Origin: Rhizobium lentis
Lineage (GTDB): Bacteria; Pseudomonadota; Alphaproteobacteria; Rhizobiales; Rhizobiaceae
Assembly (NCBI RefSeq): GCF_014200175.1
Contig: NZ_JACHBD010000013.1
Span: forward strand, 91,521 to 155,520
Length of the DNA stretch: 64,000 nucleotides
Direction: 5' to 3'
Part shown: one piece after another, positions 1 to 8,620 of the stretch
Layout of the letters: each line of letters begins with the position of its first letter
Position numbering within the stretch: the stretch's first letter is position 1
Position numbers and translations under genes: made by a program
Notes under the pieces: generated by a model
Told to the model about the DNA's origin: nothing
The model's database searches: none
What the model saw: the letters and a program-made list of their open reading frames with translations, nothing else

Positions 1-339
1 GCCTTCTGCCCCGCGGTCGATCGCCCGACCCTTACGAGGCTCAGGGCCGCCTACGGCGAGGAAGCGGTCGCATTCGCTCTCGGCCACATCAATCTTTCCG
101 CGGCAACGCCGCCGCTCGATCTGTTGAGCGAGCAGGCAAGGCAGGTCGTCGAGGCCGATGGCTGGTCGATGCTGGCACTTCTGGCAGACGAATACCGGAT
201 CTCCGCGGCTTGGCGGTCGGCGGGCTGGCGCGACATGGCTGAAAACGGCTCGGCTTCCCTCTTAAAGGGCCCGGCGCTCGCCCTGGCGGCGGCAGCCGTC
301 GACGAGGTCGCCGCCTTAAAGGAAGGCGCCGGACGATGA
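1..339 (+). CDS. nolU: NolU-like type III secretion protein, 3' part
   Basis: The frame is open from the first base of the window and ends in a stop that overlaps the next start (ATGA), so this is the 3' part of a gene that begins upstream. I assign it mainly by position: in rhizobial type III secretion (T3SS) clusters nolU lies directly before nolV and rhcN, as here. The visible 112 residues are Ala/Leu-rich without a clear motif. NolU is thought to be a cytoplasmic accessory of the sorting platform (SctK-like). The assignment by order is firm enough, but sequence similarity could not be tested. Confidence 0.6.
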   Translation, partial: AFCPAVDRPTLTRLRAAYGEEAVAFALGHINLSAATPPLDLLSEQARQVVEADGWSMLALLADEYRISAAWRSAGWRDMAENGSASLLKGPALALAAAAVDEVAALKEGAGR

Positions 340-899
340 GCTCGGGATTTGCACGCCACGACCGCATCATTCCGGCGGAGAGTTTCGGCCAGATCACAGA
401 GGCGGCGCAAATTCTGGAGGCTGCCCAACGGGACGCCGCCCAATCTCAGGCCACACTTGCAGCCGCCAGCGAGCAAGCCGCCCAAAACGGCTATCGCGAC
501 GGGTTCGAACAGGGCGTTCGCGATGCCGCCGCACGGCTTGCCGCCTCGCTCGGAAAAGCCGAACGGGAAATTGCCAATCTCGACAGCTGGGTCGAGGCGG
601 TGGTTCTGAAATCGGTCGGACTGATCCTCGGATCGATGGAGGCCGACGAACGCACGAGGCGATTGGTCCGCCACGCCATATCCCAGACCGCTGAGGCGCA
701 GGAGATCGTCCTGCATGTCGCCCCCGACAATGCCGCCATGATCGCCCGGGCAATTGCGGACATCGATCATCGCATCACCATCGAAACGGATCCGCTGATG
801 TCTGCCGGCGAGATTATTCTGGAGACGTCGGCGGGACGAAGCCAGATCGGCTTGAAAGACCAGCTCGCCACCGTGACCGAGGCCCTCGTCCATGGTTGA
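336..899 (+). CDS. nolV: NolV / RhcL, SctL-family ATPase stator
   Basis: A 187-residue protein encoded immediately before the T3SS ATPase and overlapping both neighbours by a few bases. Residues about 20-75 are Ala/Gln/Glu-rich and helical, and the C-terminal half contains the SctL/FliH-like pattern ending in ETSAGRSQIGLKDQL, which resembles the C-terminal domain that contacts the ATPase. Family role: a peripheral stalk that anchors and regulates the ATPase on the cytoplasmic face of the injectisome. The length is normal or slightly short for SctL (about 190-220). Confidence 0.85.
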   Translation: MSSGFARHDRIIPAESFGQITEAAQILEAAQRDAAQSQATLAAASEQAAQNGYRDGFEQGVRDAAARLAASLGKAEREIANLDSWVEAVVLKSVGLILGSMEADERTRRLVRHAISQTAEAQEIVLHVAPDNAAMIARAIADIDHRITIETDPLMSAGEIILETSAGRSQIGLKDQLATVTEALVHG

Positions 900-2211
900 C
901 GCGTTGCTTCGGATGGAGCGGACACTCGAACAAACGGACGTGCGGCGGCAGAGCGGCCGCGTAAAGAGTGTGTCGGGCCTGCTGGTGCGGGCGCTCATCC
1001 CCTCGGTCAGGATCGGCGAGCTTTGTGAACTGCATGAGCCGGGCAGGGGTCGCATCGGCCTTGCCGATGTCGTCGGCATCGACGGCGAGACGGCGCTTCT
1101 CTCGCTTCACGGCGAAACCCGCGGCATCTCCCAGCGCACGGAAATCATCCCGACCGGCCGGGAACCGACGGTCTCTGTCGGCAGTTTCCTAATCGGCGCG
1201 ATCGTCGACGCACACGGTAATGTCCTGCGTCCCTCCGCCAATCCCGGCGGCGAGGACGCGCGCTTCCTGCAGCCGCTCTATGGCCAGCCGGTCGATCCTC
1301 TGTCGCGCCGCCCCATCCGCCAGCCGTTTACCTCGGGAATTGCTGCCCTGGACGGATTGCTGACCTGCGGCCAGGGCCAACGCATCGGTATTTTCGGCGC
1401 GCCCGGCGCCGGCAAGTCGACGCTGGTGTCCCAGATCGTCGCCAACAGCAAGGCCGATGTGATCGTCTGCGCCCTGGTGGGCGAACGCGGACGCGAGGTC
1501 GGCGAATTCGTTGCCGGCAACATGCCGGAAGGCGTTCCGTCGAATGTGGCGCTGGTTGTCGCCACATCCGATCGCCCGGCGCTGGAGCGGTTCAAGGCGG
1601 TGATGACAGCAACGGCGATCGCCGAATATTTTCGCGAGCAGGGAAAACATGTGCTGCTCGTCATCGACAGCGTCACCCGCATGGCCCGCGCCTTGCGCGA
1701 AGTCGGACTTGCTGCCGGCGAACCGCCGGTGCGGCGCGGCTTTCCGCCTTCCGTATTCGCCGTCTTGCCGCAGATCTTCGAGCGCGCCGGCAACAGCGCA
1801 AACGGCACGATGACGGCTTTCTATACGGTCCTCGTCGAAGGCGAAGAGCAGGACGATCCGATTGCCGAAGAAACCAGGTCGCTGCTGGACGGCCATATCG
1901 TGCTCTCCGACAAGATTGCCAGGGCGGGCAATTTTCCGGCGATCGATGTTCTGGCCAGCCGAAGCCGGACGATGAGCGCGGTGGTGAGCGAGAGCCATCG
2001 CCAGGCAGCCGACAAGCTGCGCGCCCTGCTTGCCCTCTATGACGAAGTGGAACTGCTTATCCGCGTCGGCGAATATCGCCAGGGGCGCGATGCCGCTGTC
2101 GACGAGGCCGTCGCCAAACACGGCCTCATCCAGCGCTTCCTGTTTGACGGCCAGGGCAAGCCGCAGCCGTTCGGCGCGATCGTCGAAGCCCTCGATGAGC
2201 TTGTCCGATGA
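892..2211 (+). CDS. rhcN: RhcN, type III secretion ATPase (SctN)
   Basis: A 439-residue F1-type ATPase. The Walker A motif GAPGAGKST lies at about residues 168-176 and Walker B (HVLLVIDS) at about 250-257, followed by the arginine-rich stretch RMARALREVGLAAGEPP typical of SctN/FliI. The C-terminal segment has the VGEYRQGRDAAVDEAV pattern of the family. It powers unfolding and release of chaperone-bound substrates at the base of the injectisome. The start overlaps the end of nolV by 8 bases and the stop overlaps the rhcQ start, so translation is probably coupled. Confidence 0.96.
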   Translation: MVDALLRMERTLEQTDVRRQSGRVKSVSGLLVRALIPSVRIGELCELHEPGRGRIGLADVVGIDGETALLSLHGETRGISQRTEIIPTGREPTVSVGSFLIGAIVDAHGNVLRPSANPGGEDARFLQPLYGQPVDPLSRRPIRQPFTSGIAALDGLLTCGQGQRIGIFGAPGAGKSTLVSQIVANSKADVIVCALVGERGREVGEFVAGNMPEGVPSNVALVVATSDRPALERFKAVMTATAIAEYFREQGKHVLLVIDSVTRMARALREVGLAAGEPPVRRGFPPSVFAVLPQIFERAGNSANGTMTAFYTVLVEGEEQDDPIAEETRSLLDGHIVLSDKIARAGNFPAIDVLASRSRTMSAVVSESHRQAADKLRALLALYDEVELLIRVGEYRQGRDAAVDEAVAKHGLIQRFLFDGQGKPQPFGAIVEALDELVR

Positions 2212-3227
2212 ATGTCGCCGCGCCCGCATGGCCCCACGCATCGATGGCCGGGAACTTCTTTTCCCGTTCCGGCACGATGATGCGCGCCGCCTGGCAAATT
2301 CCGGTCCGGGAGCAGACGCTTTCCGTTCGCCCGCTGGCCCCCGATATCGCAGCCGCGCGGACCACCGATCCGGTCGGCATTCTCTGCCACGTCGGTAAAC
2401 GTGAGCAGATGCTGATTGCGTCGGCCGGCGCATTGCGGCTGCTGGCCGAAAGACTGGAACCGCTGCTCCTATGGGAAAAACTGTCGCCGTCTGAAAAGGC
2501 GGCCGTGGTCGAACACCTGTTCGCCGAGGCTTTCGAGGCAATCGAGAATAGGATCGGCATGAGCCTGTCGCTGCTGCAGATCGACGCCGAGACGCAGCCG
2601 GATGTCAGCTGCAATTTCGGCTTCGACATCGGCTGGAACGGCATGAGCCTGCCCTTGAGCGGCCGCTTCGATGAAACCGCCCTTGCCGGCCTGGTCGGCT
2701 GGGCAAGCCGCCTGCCGCGCCGCACGCTCAATGTCCTGACGACGGCGGTCAGCATCCGGCGCGGTTATGCCGTGCTGTCGGTCAGTGAAATCAAATCCCT
2801 GCGGTTGGGGGACGGCATCGTCATCGATGGCGGGGCACCGGAGACCGTGGTCGCGATCACGGGTGAACGTTACCTTGCAACCTGCATGCGATCGGACAAA
2901 GGCGCGGTCCTCACCGAACCACTCCTGTCGACGCCAACCGGACCAATGAGGCATTTCATGACAAATGAAACCGTCGATCAGGAATTGCAGGGCGAGCCGC
3001 GTCCGTCGCCTGTCGACAGCATCCCGATCAAGCTGGTCTTCGATGCAGGACGGCTGGAGTTGCCGCTGCGCACACTCGAAATGATCGGCGAGGGTTATGT
3101 GTTCAACCTCGACAGGCCATTGTCGGACGCCGTCGATATCATCGCCCAAGGCCGCGTTATCGGACGGGGCGAAATCATCTCCGTGGATGGATTGAGCGCC
3201 GTTCGCGTCACGGCGCTGCACGACTGA
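2208..3227 (+). CDS. rhcQ: RhcQ, C-ring/sorting platform protein (SctQ)
   Basis: A 339-residue protein between rhcN and rhcR, the usual place of the cytoplasmic ring protein. The last ~75 residues (IPIKLVFDAGRLELPLRTL onward, ending in GEIISVDGLSAVRVTAL) form a SpoA/surface-presentation domain, with a second weaker copy at about residues 170-235. The first two thirds are divergent, as is normal for SctQ. It starts inside the end of rhcN and ends one base into rhcR. The usual y4yJ (SctO) gene between rhcN and rhcQ is absent here; a candidate lies at 10659. Confidence 0.88.
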   Translation: MNVAAPAWPHASMAGNFFSRSGTMMRAAWQIPVREQTLSVRPLAPDIAAARTTDPVGILCHVGKREQMLIASAGALRLLAERLEPLLLWEKLSPSEKAAVVEHLFAEAFEAIENRIGMSLSLLQIDAETQPDVSCNFGFDIGWNGMSLPLSGRFDETALAGLVGWASRLPRRTLNVLTTAVSIRRGYAVLSVSEIKSLRLGDGIVIDGGAPETVVAITGERYLATCMRSDKGAVLTEPLLSTPTGPMRHFMTNETVDQELQGEPRPSPVDSIPIKLVFDAGRLELPLRTLEMIGEGYVFNLDRPLSDAVDIIAQGRVIGRGEIISVDGLSAVRVTALHD

Positions 3228-3880
3228 TGGAACAGAGCTTTCCTCTTGCCCAGAGCCTCGTGGCGATGGCGGCGATCTCGATGCTGCCGGTTATTGCCGT
3301 GATCGCGACCTCCTTCACCAAGATTTCGGTCGTCCTGCTGATCGTGCGTAATGCGATCGGCATCCAACAGACGCCGCCGAATCTCCTGGTCTTTGCGATT
3401 GCCATCGTGCTCTCGGCCTTCGTGATGAACCCGGTGCTGCAAAACAGCTGGCAATTGCTGCTCGCCCATAGCGGCGATTTCGGCACGGTCAGTGGCATGG
3501 TGGACGGCATGATCAAGGTGGCGGCACCGCTGAAGGATTTCATGCTGAAATTTTCCGACGCCGAGGTGCGCGAATTTTTCGTGCAGGCGTCGCAGAAGAT
3601 CTGGGCAAACGCGCCGGCAACCCCCATTGCCTCCGATGACATCACCGTGCTGACGCCGAGCTTCCTCGTTTCGGAACTGACGCGGGCCTTCGAAATCGGA
3701 TTTCTGATCTATCTGCCCTTTCTGATGATCGACTTTGCCGTTTCCGCCATTCTGGTGGCGCTCGGCATGCAGATGATGTCCCCGACCGTGGTGTCGACAC
3801 CGCTGAAGCTGCTGCTGTTCGTCTCGATCGATGGCTGGCGGCGATTGCTGGAAGGTCTGGTGCTGTCCTATGCGCAGTGA
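3227..3880 (+). CDS. rhcR: RhcR, export apparatus membrane protein (SctR)
   Basis: A 217-residue inner-membrane protein of normal SctR/FliP length. Helices are visible at about 8-45 (with the hallmark IATSFTKISVVLLIVRNAIG), 50-75, 155-185 and 190-205. The segment LPFLMIDFAVSAILVALGMQMM is the conserved second half of the family. SctR with SctS and SctT forms the export gate. It overlaps rhcQ and precedes rhcS with a 4-base overlap if the upstream rhcS start is used. Confidence 0.95.
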   Translation: MEQSFPLAQSLVAMAAISMLPVIAVIATSFTKISVVLLIVRNAIGIQQTPPNLLVFAIAIVLSAFVMNPVLQNSWQLLLAHSGDFGTVSGMVDGMIKVAAPLKDFMLKFSDAEVREFFVQASQKIWANAPATPIASDDITVLTPSFLVSELTRAFEIGFLIYLPFLMIDFAVSAILVALGMQMMSPTVVSTPLKLLLFVSIDGWRRLLEGLVLSYAQ

Positions 3881-3939
3881 GCATCGCCCCTTCCCGAAAA
3901 CCCCGGTTCGCGTGCCTGCCACGCGAAAGGCTTGCCGTC

Positions 3940-4209
3940 ATGGGTGAAGACAAGGTCGCAGCCGAAATCGGCATGTCCGTCATGGCGACCTTCGCCTTGG
4001 CCGGCCCCATTCTGGGCCTGGCCGCGCTTCTCGGGCTGATCATCGCCATTTTCCAGGCGGCGACGCAGATCCAGGAGCAGACCATCGCGCAGATCGTCAA
4101 GATTTTCGTGATCTCCATCACCCTGCTGCTGTTCGGCCGGGTGCTGGCAACGCCGCTGATCGAACATTCCGTTCATATCCTCAACGACTTCCCGACCATG
4201 GTTCAGTGA
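3940..4209 (+). CDS. rhcS: RhcS, export apparatus membrane protein (SctS)
   Basis: A small two-helix membrane protein of the SctS/FliQ family. Helices are at about residues 14-38 (ATFALAGPILGLAALLGL) and 48-72. I chose ATG 3940 because it gives 89 residues, the normal family size, and has a purine-rich site just upstream. An in-frame ATG at 3877 overlapping rhcR would add 21 residues that do not look like SctS. The family core FQAATQIQEQT is present. Confidence 0.93.
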   Translation: MGEDKVAAEIGMSVMATFALAGPILGLAALLGLIIAIFQAATQIQEQTIAQIVKIFVISITLLLFGRVLATPLIEHSVHILNDFPTMVQ

Positions 4210-4219
4210 GGCGAGGCGG

Positions 4220-5029
4220 ATGGGGCCGGATCATCTTCCGCTCGTCGGCATCGAGGTCGCGGCACCGGCCGCAGCCATGCTCGGCGCCGCGCGTGCGCTC
4301 GGGATCCTGCTGATCTTCCCGCTCTTCTCGCTGTTCAGCATCGTCGGCATTCTGCGTTTCGGCCTGGCAATCGGCCTTTCGGCGCCCTCCGTCGCCTTCG
4401 CCTATTCGGTGCTGGCTCTCGGAGATACGTCCTGGTTCGATCTGGCCACCCTTTCGATGAAGGAGCTTTGCTTCGGGGCGCTGATCGGCATGGGGCTCGG
4501 CATTCCCTTCTGGGCGGCCCAGGCGGCGGGCGATATGACCGATGTCTATCGCGGCGCCAATGCCGCCAATCTCTTCGACCAGATCAACGCGCTGGAAACC
4601 GCGCCGCTCGGCTCGCTGATGATGTCGATCGCCCTGGTGATTTTCGTCAGTGCCGGCGGCATCATCGATCTGGTCACGATCTTCTATAAGTCCTTCGAGC
4701 TCTGGCCGCTCTTCAAGCTCATGCCCACTATCCCCGACGATCCGCTCGACATGATATCAGGTGTTTTCGGCCGGCTGTTCAAAGCGGCCGGGTTACTCGC
4801 CGCCCCGTTCATGATCGTCACCTGCGCGCTTGAATTATCGCTGGCCTTCGTCGGCCGCTCGTCCAAACAATTCCCGCTGAACGACAGCCTGCCGGCCATC
4901 AAGAACTTCGCGGTCATGGTCATCCTCGTGATCTACACGGCCTTCATCTCCAGCTATTTCCACGATCTCTGGATCGATGGATTCAACGAGGTCAAAGCCA
5001 TGCTGGAGGTGACCGATGGCCAAAAATGA
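4220..5029 (+). CDS. rhcT: RhcT, export apparatus membrane protein (SctT)
   Basis: A 269-residue polytopic protein of the SctT/FliR family, with about six hydrophobic segments spread along its length and the family segment GIPFWAAQAAGDMTDVYRGA near residues 92-111. It completes the SctRST export gate in the inner membrane. It is of normal length and overlaps the rhcU start by 14 bases, consistent with one transcript from nolU to rhcU. Confidence 0.95.
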   Translation: MGPDHLPLVGIEVAAPAAAMLGAARALGILLIFPLFSLFSIVGILRFGLAIGLSAPSVAFAYSVLALGDTSWFDLATLSMKELCFGALIGMGLGIPFWAAQAAGDMTDVYRGANAANLFDQINALETAPLGSLMMSIALVIFVSAGGIIDLVTIFYKSFELWPLFKLMPTIPDDPLDMISGVFGRLFKAAGLLAAPFMIVTCALELSLAFVGRSSKQFPLNDSLPAIKNFAVMVILVIYTAFISSYFHDLWIDGFNEVKAMLEVTDGQK

Positions 5030-5813
5030 CGATACCGAGGAAAAAACCCTGCCGCCGAGCCGGGTGAAGCTCGATCGTCTTCGGCGCGAGGGCCAGGTTC
5101 CCCGCTCGAAGGAAATCCCGGTTGCGATTTCCGTCCTTGCCATCGCCGTCTACGTCACCTGGGGCTTGCCTGATATCCTCGAGGATTTCACCCGCAGTTT
5201 CGATGCCGGCCTGCAGTCCGCCGCGCGGGCCGACCTCTCCGACGCCGTCACTGTCGGCTTGAGCGAAACCGGCGTGGCGCTGCTCGATCTCATCTGGCTG
5301 CCGCTTGCCATAGGTCTTGCCGCAACCATCCTGGTCGCGATCCTCGACGGGCAGGGGTTTCCCGTATCGTTCAAACATATGAGCTTCGATTTTAACCGGC
5401 TCAATCCGTTCGAGGGCATCAAGAGGCTTTTTTCGCTCGCGAGCATCGCTGAGTTCGTCAAGGGGCTCGTCAAGTTTGTCCTGCTCGCGGCGGCCGGCGG
5501 CGGTGCGATCCTCTATTTTCTCAACAGCATCTTCTGGTCGCCTCTTTGCAGAGAAGCATGCACGCTCTCCGCGGCAGCCCATCTCCTCGGCTCGATCCTC
5601 GTCATTGCCGCCGGCATCATGGTAGCGGCGGCGTTTTTGGATATTCGCATTTCGCGCGCGCTGTTCAGGCACGAACACCGGATGACCAGGACGGAGGCGC
5701 GGCGCGAATACAAGGATACTCAGGGGGACCCGAAGCTGAAATCGGCGCGCCAGCAGATCGGCGCGGAAATGCGTAGCAGCTCGCCGCGCAGGCAAGGGCC
5801 TGCCCGGCAATGA
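5016..5813 (+). CDS. rhcU: RhcU, export switch protein (SctU), lacks the autocleavage domain
   Basis: A 265-residue SctU/FlhB-family protein. The N-terminal KTLPPSRVKLDRLRREGQV motif, four membrane segments and the linker TRTEARREYKDTQGDPKLKS are all present. The family normally continues for another ~90 residues through the self-cleaving Asn-Pro-Thr-His (NPTH) site and the cytoplasmic C domain that switches substrate class. Here the reading frame leaves the family pattern after KSARQQIGAEMRSSS and stops. I found no NPTH in any frame downstream, where a hairpin and the next gene follow. It is therefore 3'-truncated, which would be expected to impair substrate switching. Confidence 0.9.
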   Translation: MAKNDDTEEKTLPPSRVKLDRLRREGQVPRSKEIPVAISVLAIAVYVTWGLPDILEDFTRSFDAGLQSAARADLSDAVTVGLSETGVALLDLIWLPLAIGLAATILVAILDGQGFPVSFKHMSFDFNRLNPFEGIKRLFSLASIAEFVKGLVKFVLLAAAGGGAILYFLNSIFWSPLCREACTLSAAAHLLGSILVIAAGIMVAAAFLDIRISRALFRHEHRMTRTEARREYKDTQGDPKLKSARQQIGAEMRSSSPRRQGPARQ

Positions 5814-5815
5814 AA

Positions 5816-5840
5816 AAGCGGGAGCCTAAGGCGCCCGCTT
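5816..5840 (-). terminator. Rho-independent terminator for the minus-strand arm
   Basis: An inverted repeat (AAGCGGG, one mismatch, GCC, loop TAA, GGC, CCCGCTT). Read on the minus strand it is followed by a run of T, so it would end transcripts coming from the pectate-lyase relic. It lies 3 bases past the rhcU stop and may serve both converging units. Confidence 0.6.
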
Positions 5841-5873
5841 GATCTCAATTTGCGGTTCCAGTCGTCGGGCGTC

Positions 5874-6633
5874 TCAAACGCCCGATTGATTGTCACCCAC
5901 ACGCGTACAATTCTTCACATCGTCCAGCGTGATCTCGGACAGGAACGTCGCGCCGGCAAGCGAGCTGTCGGTGCGGAAGACGTTACTGCCGTTGGAGAAC
6001 GCCCCGCCATCGATGGTGACGTCGCCGGCGCTTTTTACCGTCAGCGCATCCTCGCCGACATTCTGCCAATTGACGTTTTCGAGCGTCGGGCCGCCATAGA
6101 CGTGAATGCCGTCGGGGCCATTCTCGCCGAGATTGACATTCTTGAGCGTCGCGCCGTTCTTGAAAATGAACAGCGGCGATTGGGTTTCGGACTGGCCGCC
6201 ATCGCCGAGCTTGGACGAGGCCGTATAGGTCGCCCCCTTGCCGTCGAACACGCCTCCATCCACGACGATCGGCTCATTGACCACGATGACGCTGCCCTCT
6301 TTCGAGAGGTCGGGCATTTCCGTCGTGGTCTGCAAAGTCGTGGCCTGTTTCTCGTCGGAGTCTGACTGCCAGTTGATGTGCTTGCGCAGCACATCCTTGG
6401 GGTCGGACTCAGTGCCGTTTTCCGACGTTTCCCGCGAATTCCGGCACATAGGAAGTCAGCATCGGCGGGTTGCCGGAGAAATCTTCGAAGGGCGAAACCT
6501 TGCGGGTTCGGATGGCGGTGAAATCCGTGTCGGCCCTATTGCTGCCGCCAAGGCAACCGGACTCAAGGTCGAAACGGGACGTTCTGTCGAAGTCTATGGG
6601 CCTTTGTCCATCTACGCCACACATTGCATTCAC
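5874..6633 (-). pseudogene. hrpW: HrpW-like pectate lyase (PL3), broken
   Basis: The minus strand encodes the conserved core of a polysaccharide lyase family 3 enzyme (VDGGVFDGKGATY, PLFIFKNGATLKNVNLG, DGIHVYGGPTLENVNWQNVGEDALTVKS). The N-terminal ~60 residues (VSPFEDFSGNPPMLTSYVPEF) lie in a different frame, with the switch near 6410-6449. The C-terminal part is shortened: after the DGGAFSNG segment it goes straight to FRTDSS and ends. HrpW proteins are T3SS-secreted harpin/pectate lyases that act on plant cell walls. The location inside the T3SS cluster fits that role, but as it stands the gene should not give an intact enzyme. Confidence 0.7.
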
Positions 6634-6662
6634 CCCAGTTGGTCTCGTCTACTTCACCTGCT

Positions 6663-8597
6663 CTATGAGCCTGGCCTCTGTTTGGAGCCGGCAGCGTTCC
6701 GGATTTGCCCGATCTCTCCGACGGTTTCGATCGTTATATCCCTGTCGATCTCCGCCGCCGCCAGCACCGGAATGCGGCAGTTGTGGTGGATCATCAGCGT
6801 CTGGGTGAGCAGGCGCCATTCGCCCGGCACGATGATGACGGGATCGTAACCCCGCTCGTTGGTGTCCTCGAGAGCCTGCCTGGCTTTTTCGGCCAGCAGG
6901 CGCAGTCTTTCGGCTATCTCGATCTTCTCGGTCGCTCCAGCGGCATCATAGGACCGGATGAAGTGGTCCCATTCGGCCGGAAGCACCAGCGCCGGCAGCA
7001 ATCCGCGCCGGTCGAGAAGCCCGAAGGCGATCTGCTTGACCAGCGCGGCGCGCGCCATTTCGGCCACGGCATCCGGCGCGTGATCGGTGCCGGCGTGCAG
7101 CATCACTTCCAGCAGTCCGCGCGGCTGGGAAAGCGTCACGCCGGAATCCAGCAGGCGCCTGACGACCGCGACCGTCAGCATCAGCGGCACCTGGGTGGCG
7201 ACGTCGATCGCCAGTTTGCCGAGACGCGGTTCGAGGCTCCCCAGCCATTGTGCCGCGTCGTCGACGCTGAACAGGGCGCCGATATGGCGGCGGACGATGC
7301 GCACGATGTCGTCGGCAATCTGTTCGGCCGTCCGTTCAGGACCGCAGTTGACGAGGCCGGCGGGCACATTTTCGACCTGAAGATGGATCAGATCCTCGGC
7401 CATGCGGGGATCGGCGTTGAACGTCGGCACCGTCACGGAGACGCCGACGGCGCGCGCCGCCAGGCGAATCCGCGCGTCCAGCATTTCGCCGAGCCGCATC
7501 GCCTCAAGCCGCGCCAGCGTTTCCACCGCGCCGGTGGCGATGACGGGATCGCCATATTTCGCCCTGTCGAGCGGATAGGAATTGGCGCTTTCCACGGCAT
7601 TCGCCGATCCGGCCGCGGCAGGGCCCGCGCGCCGGCGATGAATCATGAAGGCTAGGCCCGCCAGACACAGGCCGATCGCGGCGAGCACGCTCGTCGGAAA
7701 TCCCGGGACGAAGCCCGCGCAGATCGTCAGCGCCGCCGCAATCGTCAATGCGCGGGGCTCCCGGAAGAGTTCGCGGCCGATATCGCTGCCGAGACTGCCG
7801 TTGCCGTCATCGGACACGCGGGTCACGACGATACCGGCCGAGACTGCCATCAGAATCGACGGAATCTGCGACACCAGACCGTCGCCGATCGACAGCAGCG
7901 TATAGAGATGGGCAGCCTCGGCGAAGCTCAGCCCCTTCTGGAAGATACCGATCGCCAGGCCGCCTATGAGATTGACGGCGACGATCACCAATCCTGCGAC
8001 CGCATCGCCCTTGACGAAGCGCATGGCGCCGTCCATCGCGCCGAAGAACTGGCTCTCCTGTTCGAGACGCGACCGGCGCTTTTGCGCAGCTTCCGTGGTG
8101 ATATGGCCGTTGCGCAGGTCGCTGTCGATGGCGAGCTGCTTGCCCGGCATAGCATCGAGCGTGAAACGCGCGCCGACCTCGGCGATACGCTCGGCGCCCT
8201 TCGTCACCACGATGAACTGCACCAGCGCCACGATCAGAAAAATGATCAGGCCGACGACGACATTTCCCGCAACGACGAAATCGCCGAAGGCCATGATGAT
8301 CTCGCCGGCATCGGCATCCGTCAGCACGAGCCGCGTCGAGGAAATCGTCAAGGCCAAGCGGAACAGCGTGCCGATCAGAATGACCGCGGGAAAGGTCGAG
8401 ATTTCAAGCACGCTCTTCAGATAGGTCGTGGTGATCAGCACCACGAAAGCGAAGGAGAGATTGAAGGCGATCAGCACGTCCAGAACGATTGTCGGAAGCG
8501 GCAGCACCATCATCGTCACGACGGAGGCGAAAAACACCGCAAGCAGCATATCGGTGCGCTGCGCAAGCATGGCGATGGCGGATGACCTTACCTTCAT
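6663..8597 (-). CDS. rhcV: RhcV, export apparatus major protein (SctV)
   Basis: A 644-residue SctV/FlhA-family protein. Some eight membrane segments occupy residues 1-325, with the conserved loop MPGKQLAIDSDLRNGHITTEAAQKRRSRL near 150-180. A large cytoplasmic domain follows and would form the nonameric ring receiving substrates. The length is a little below the usual 690-700. It is first-strand partner of an SctD-like gene 24 bases upstream on the same strand, so the two are probably co-transcribed. Confidence 0.96.
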   Translation of the reverse strand: MKVRSSAIAMLAQRTDMLLAVFFASVVTMMVLPLPTIVLDVLIAFNLSFAFVVLITTTYLKSVLEISTFPAVILIGTLFRLALTISSTRLVLTDADAGEIIMAFGDFVVAGNVVVGLIIFLIVALVQFIVVTKGAERIAEVGARFTLDAMPGKQLAIDSDLRNGHITTEAAQKRRSRLEQESQFFGAMDGAMRFVKGDAVAGLVIVAVNLIGGLAIGIFQKGLSFAEAAHLYTLLSIGDGLVSQIPSILMAVSAGIVVTRVSDDGNGSLGSDIGRELFREPRALTIAAALTICAGFVPGFPTSVLAAIGLCLAGLAFMIHRRRAGPAAAGSANAVESANSYPLDRAKYGDPVIATGAVETLARLEAMRLGEMLDARIRLAARAVGVSVTVPTFNADPRMAEDLIHLQVENVPAGLVNCGPERTAEQIADDIVRIVRRHIGALFSVDDAAQWLGSLEPRLGKLAIDVATQVPLMLTVAVVRRLLDSGVTLSQPRGLLEVMLHAGTDHAPDAVAEMARAALVKQIAFGLLDRRGLLPALVLPAEWDHFIRSYDAAGATEKIEIAERLRLLAEKARQALEDTNERGYDPVIIVPGEWRLLTQTLMIHHNCRIPVLAAAEIDRDITIETVGEIGQIRNAAGSKQRPGS

Positions 8598-8620
8598 GAT
8601 CCGGCTTCCGACGCCATCGC

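Noticed and set aside
51..1079. Long open frame on the minus strand opposite nolU, nolV and rhcN
   Set aside because: It mirrors three well-supported overlapping T3SS genes; high GC makes long antisense frames common here.
1189..2541. 450-codon minus-strand frame opposite rhcN
   Set aside because: It is antisense to the T3SS ATPase, with no motif of its own.
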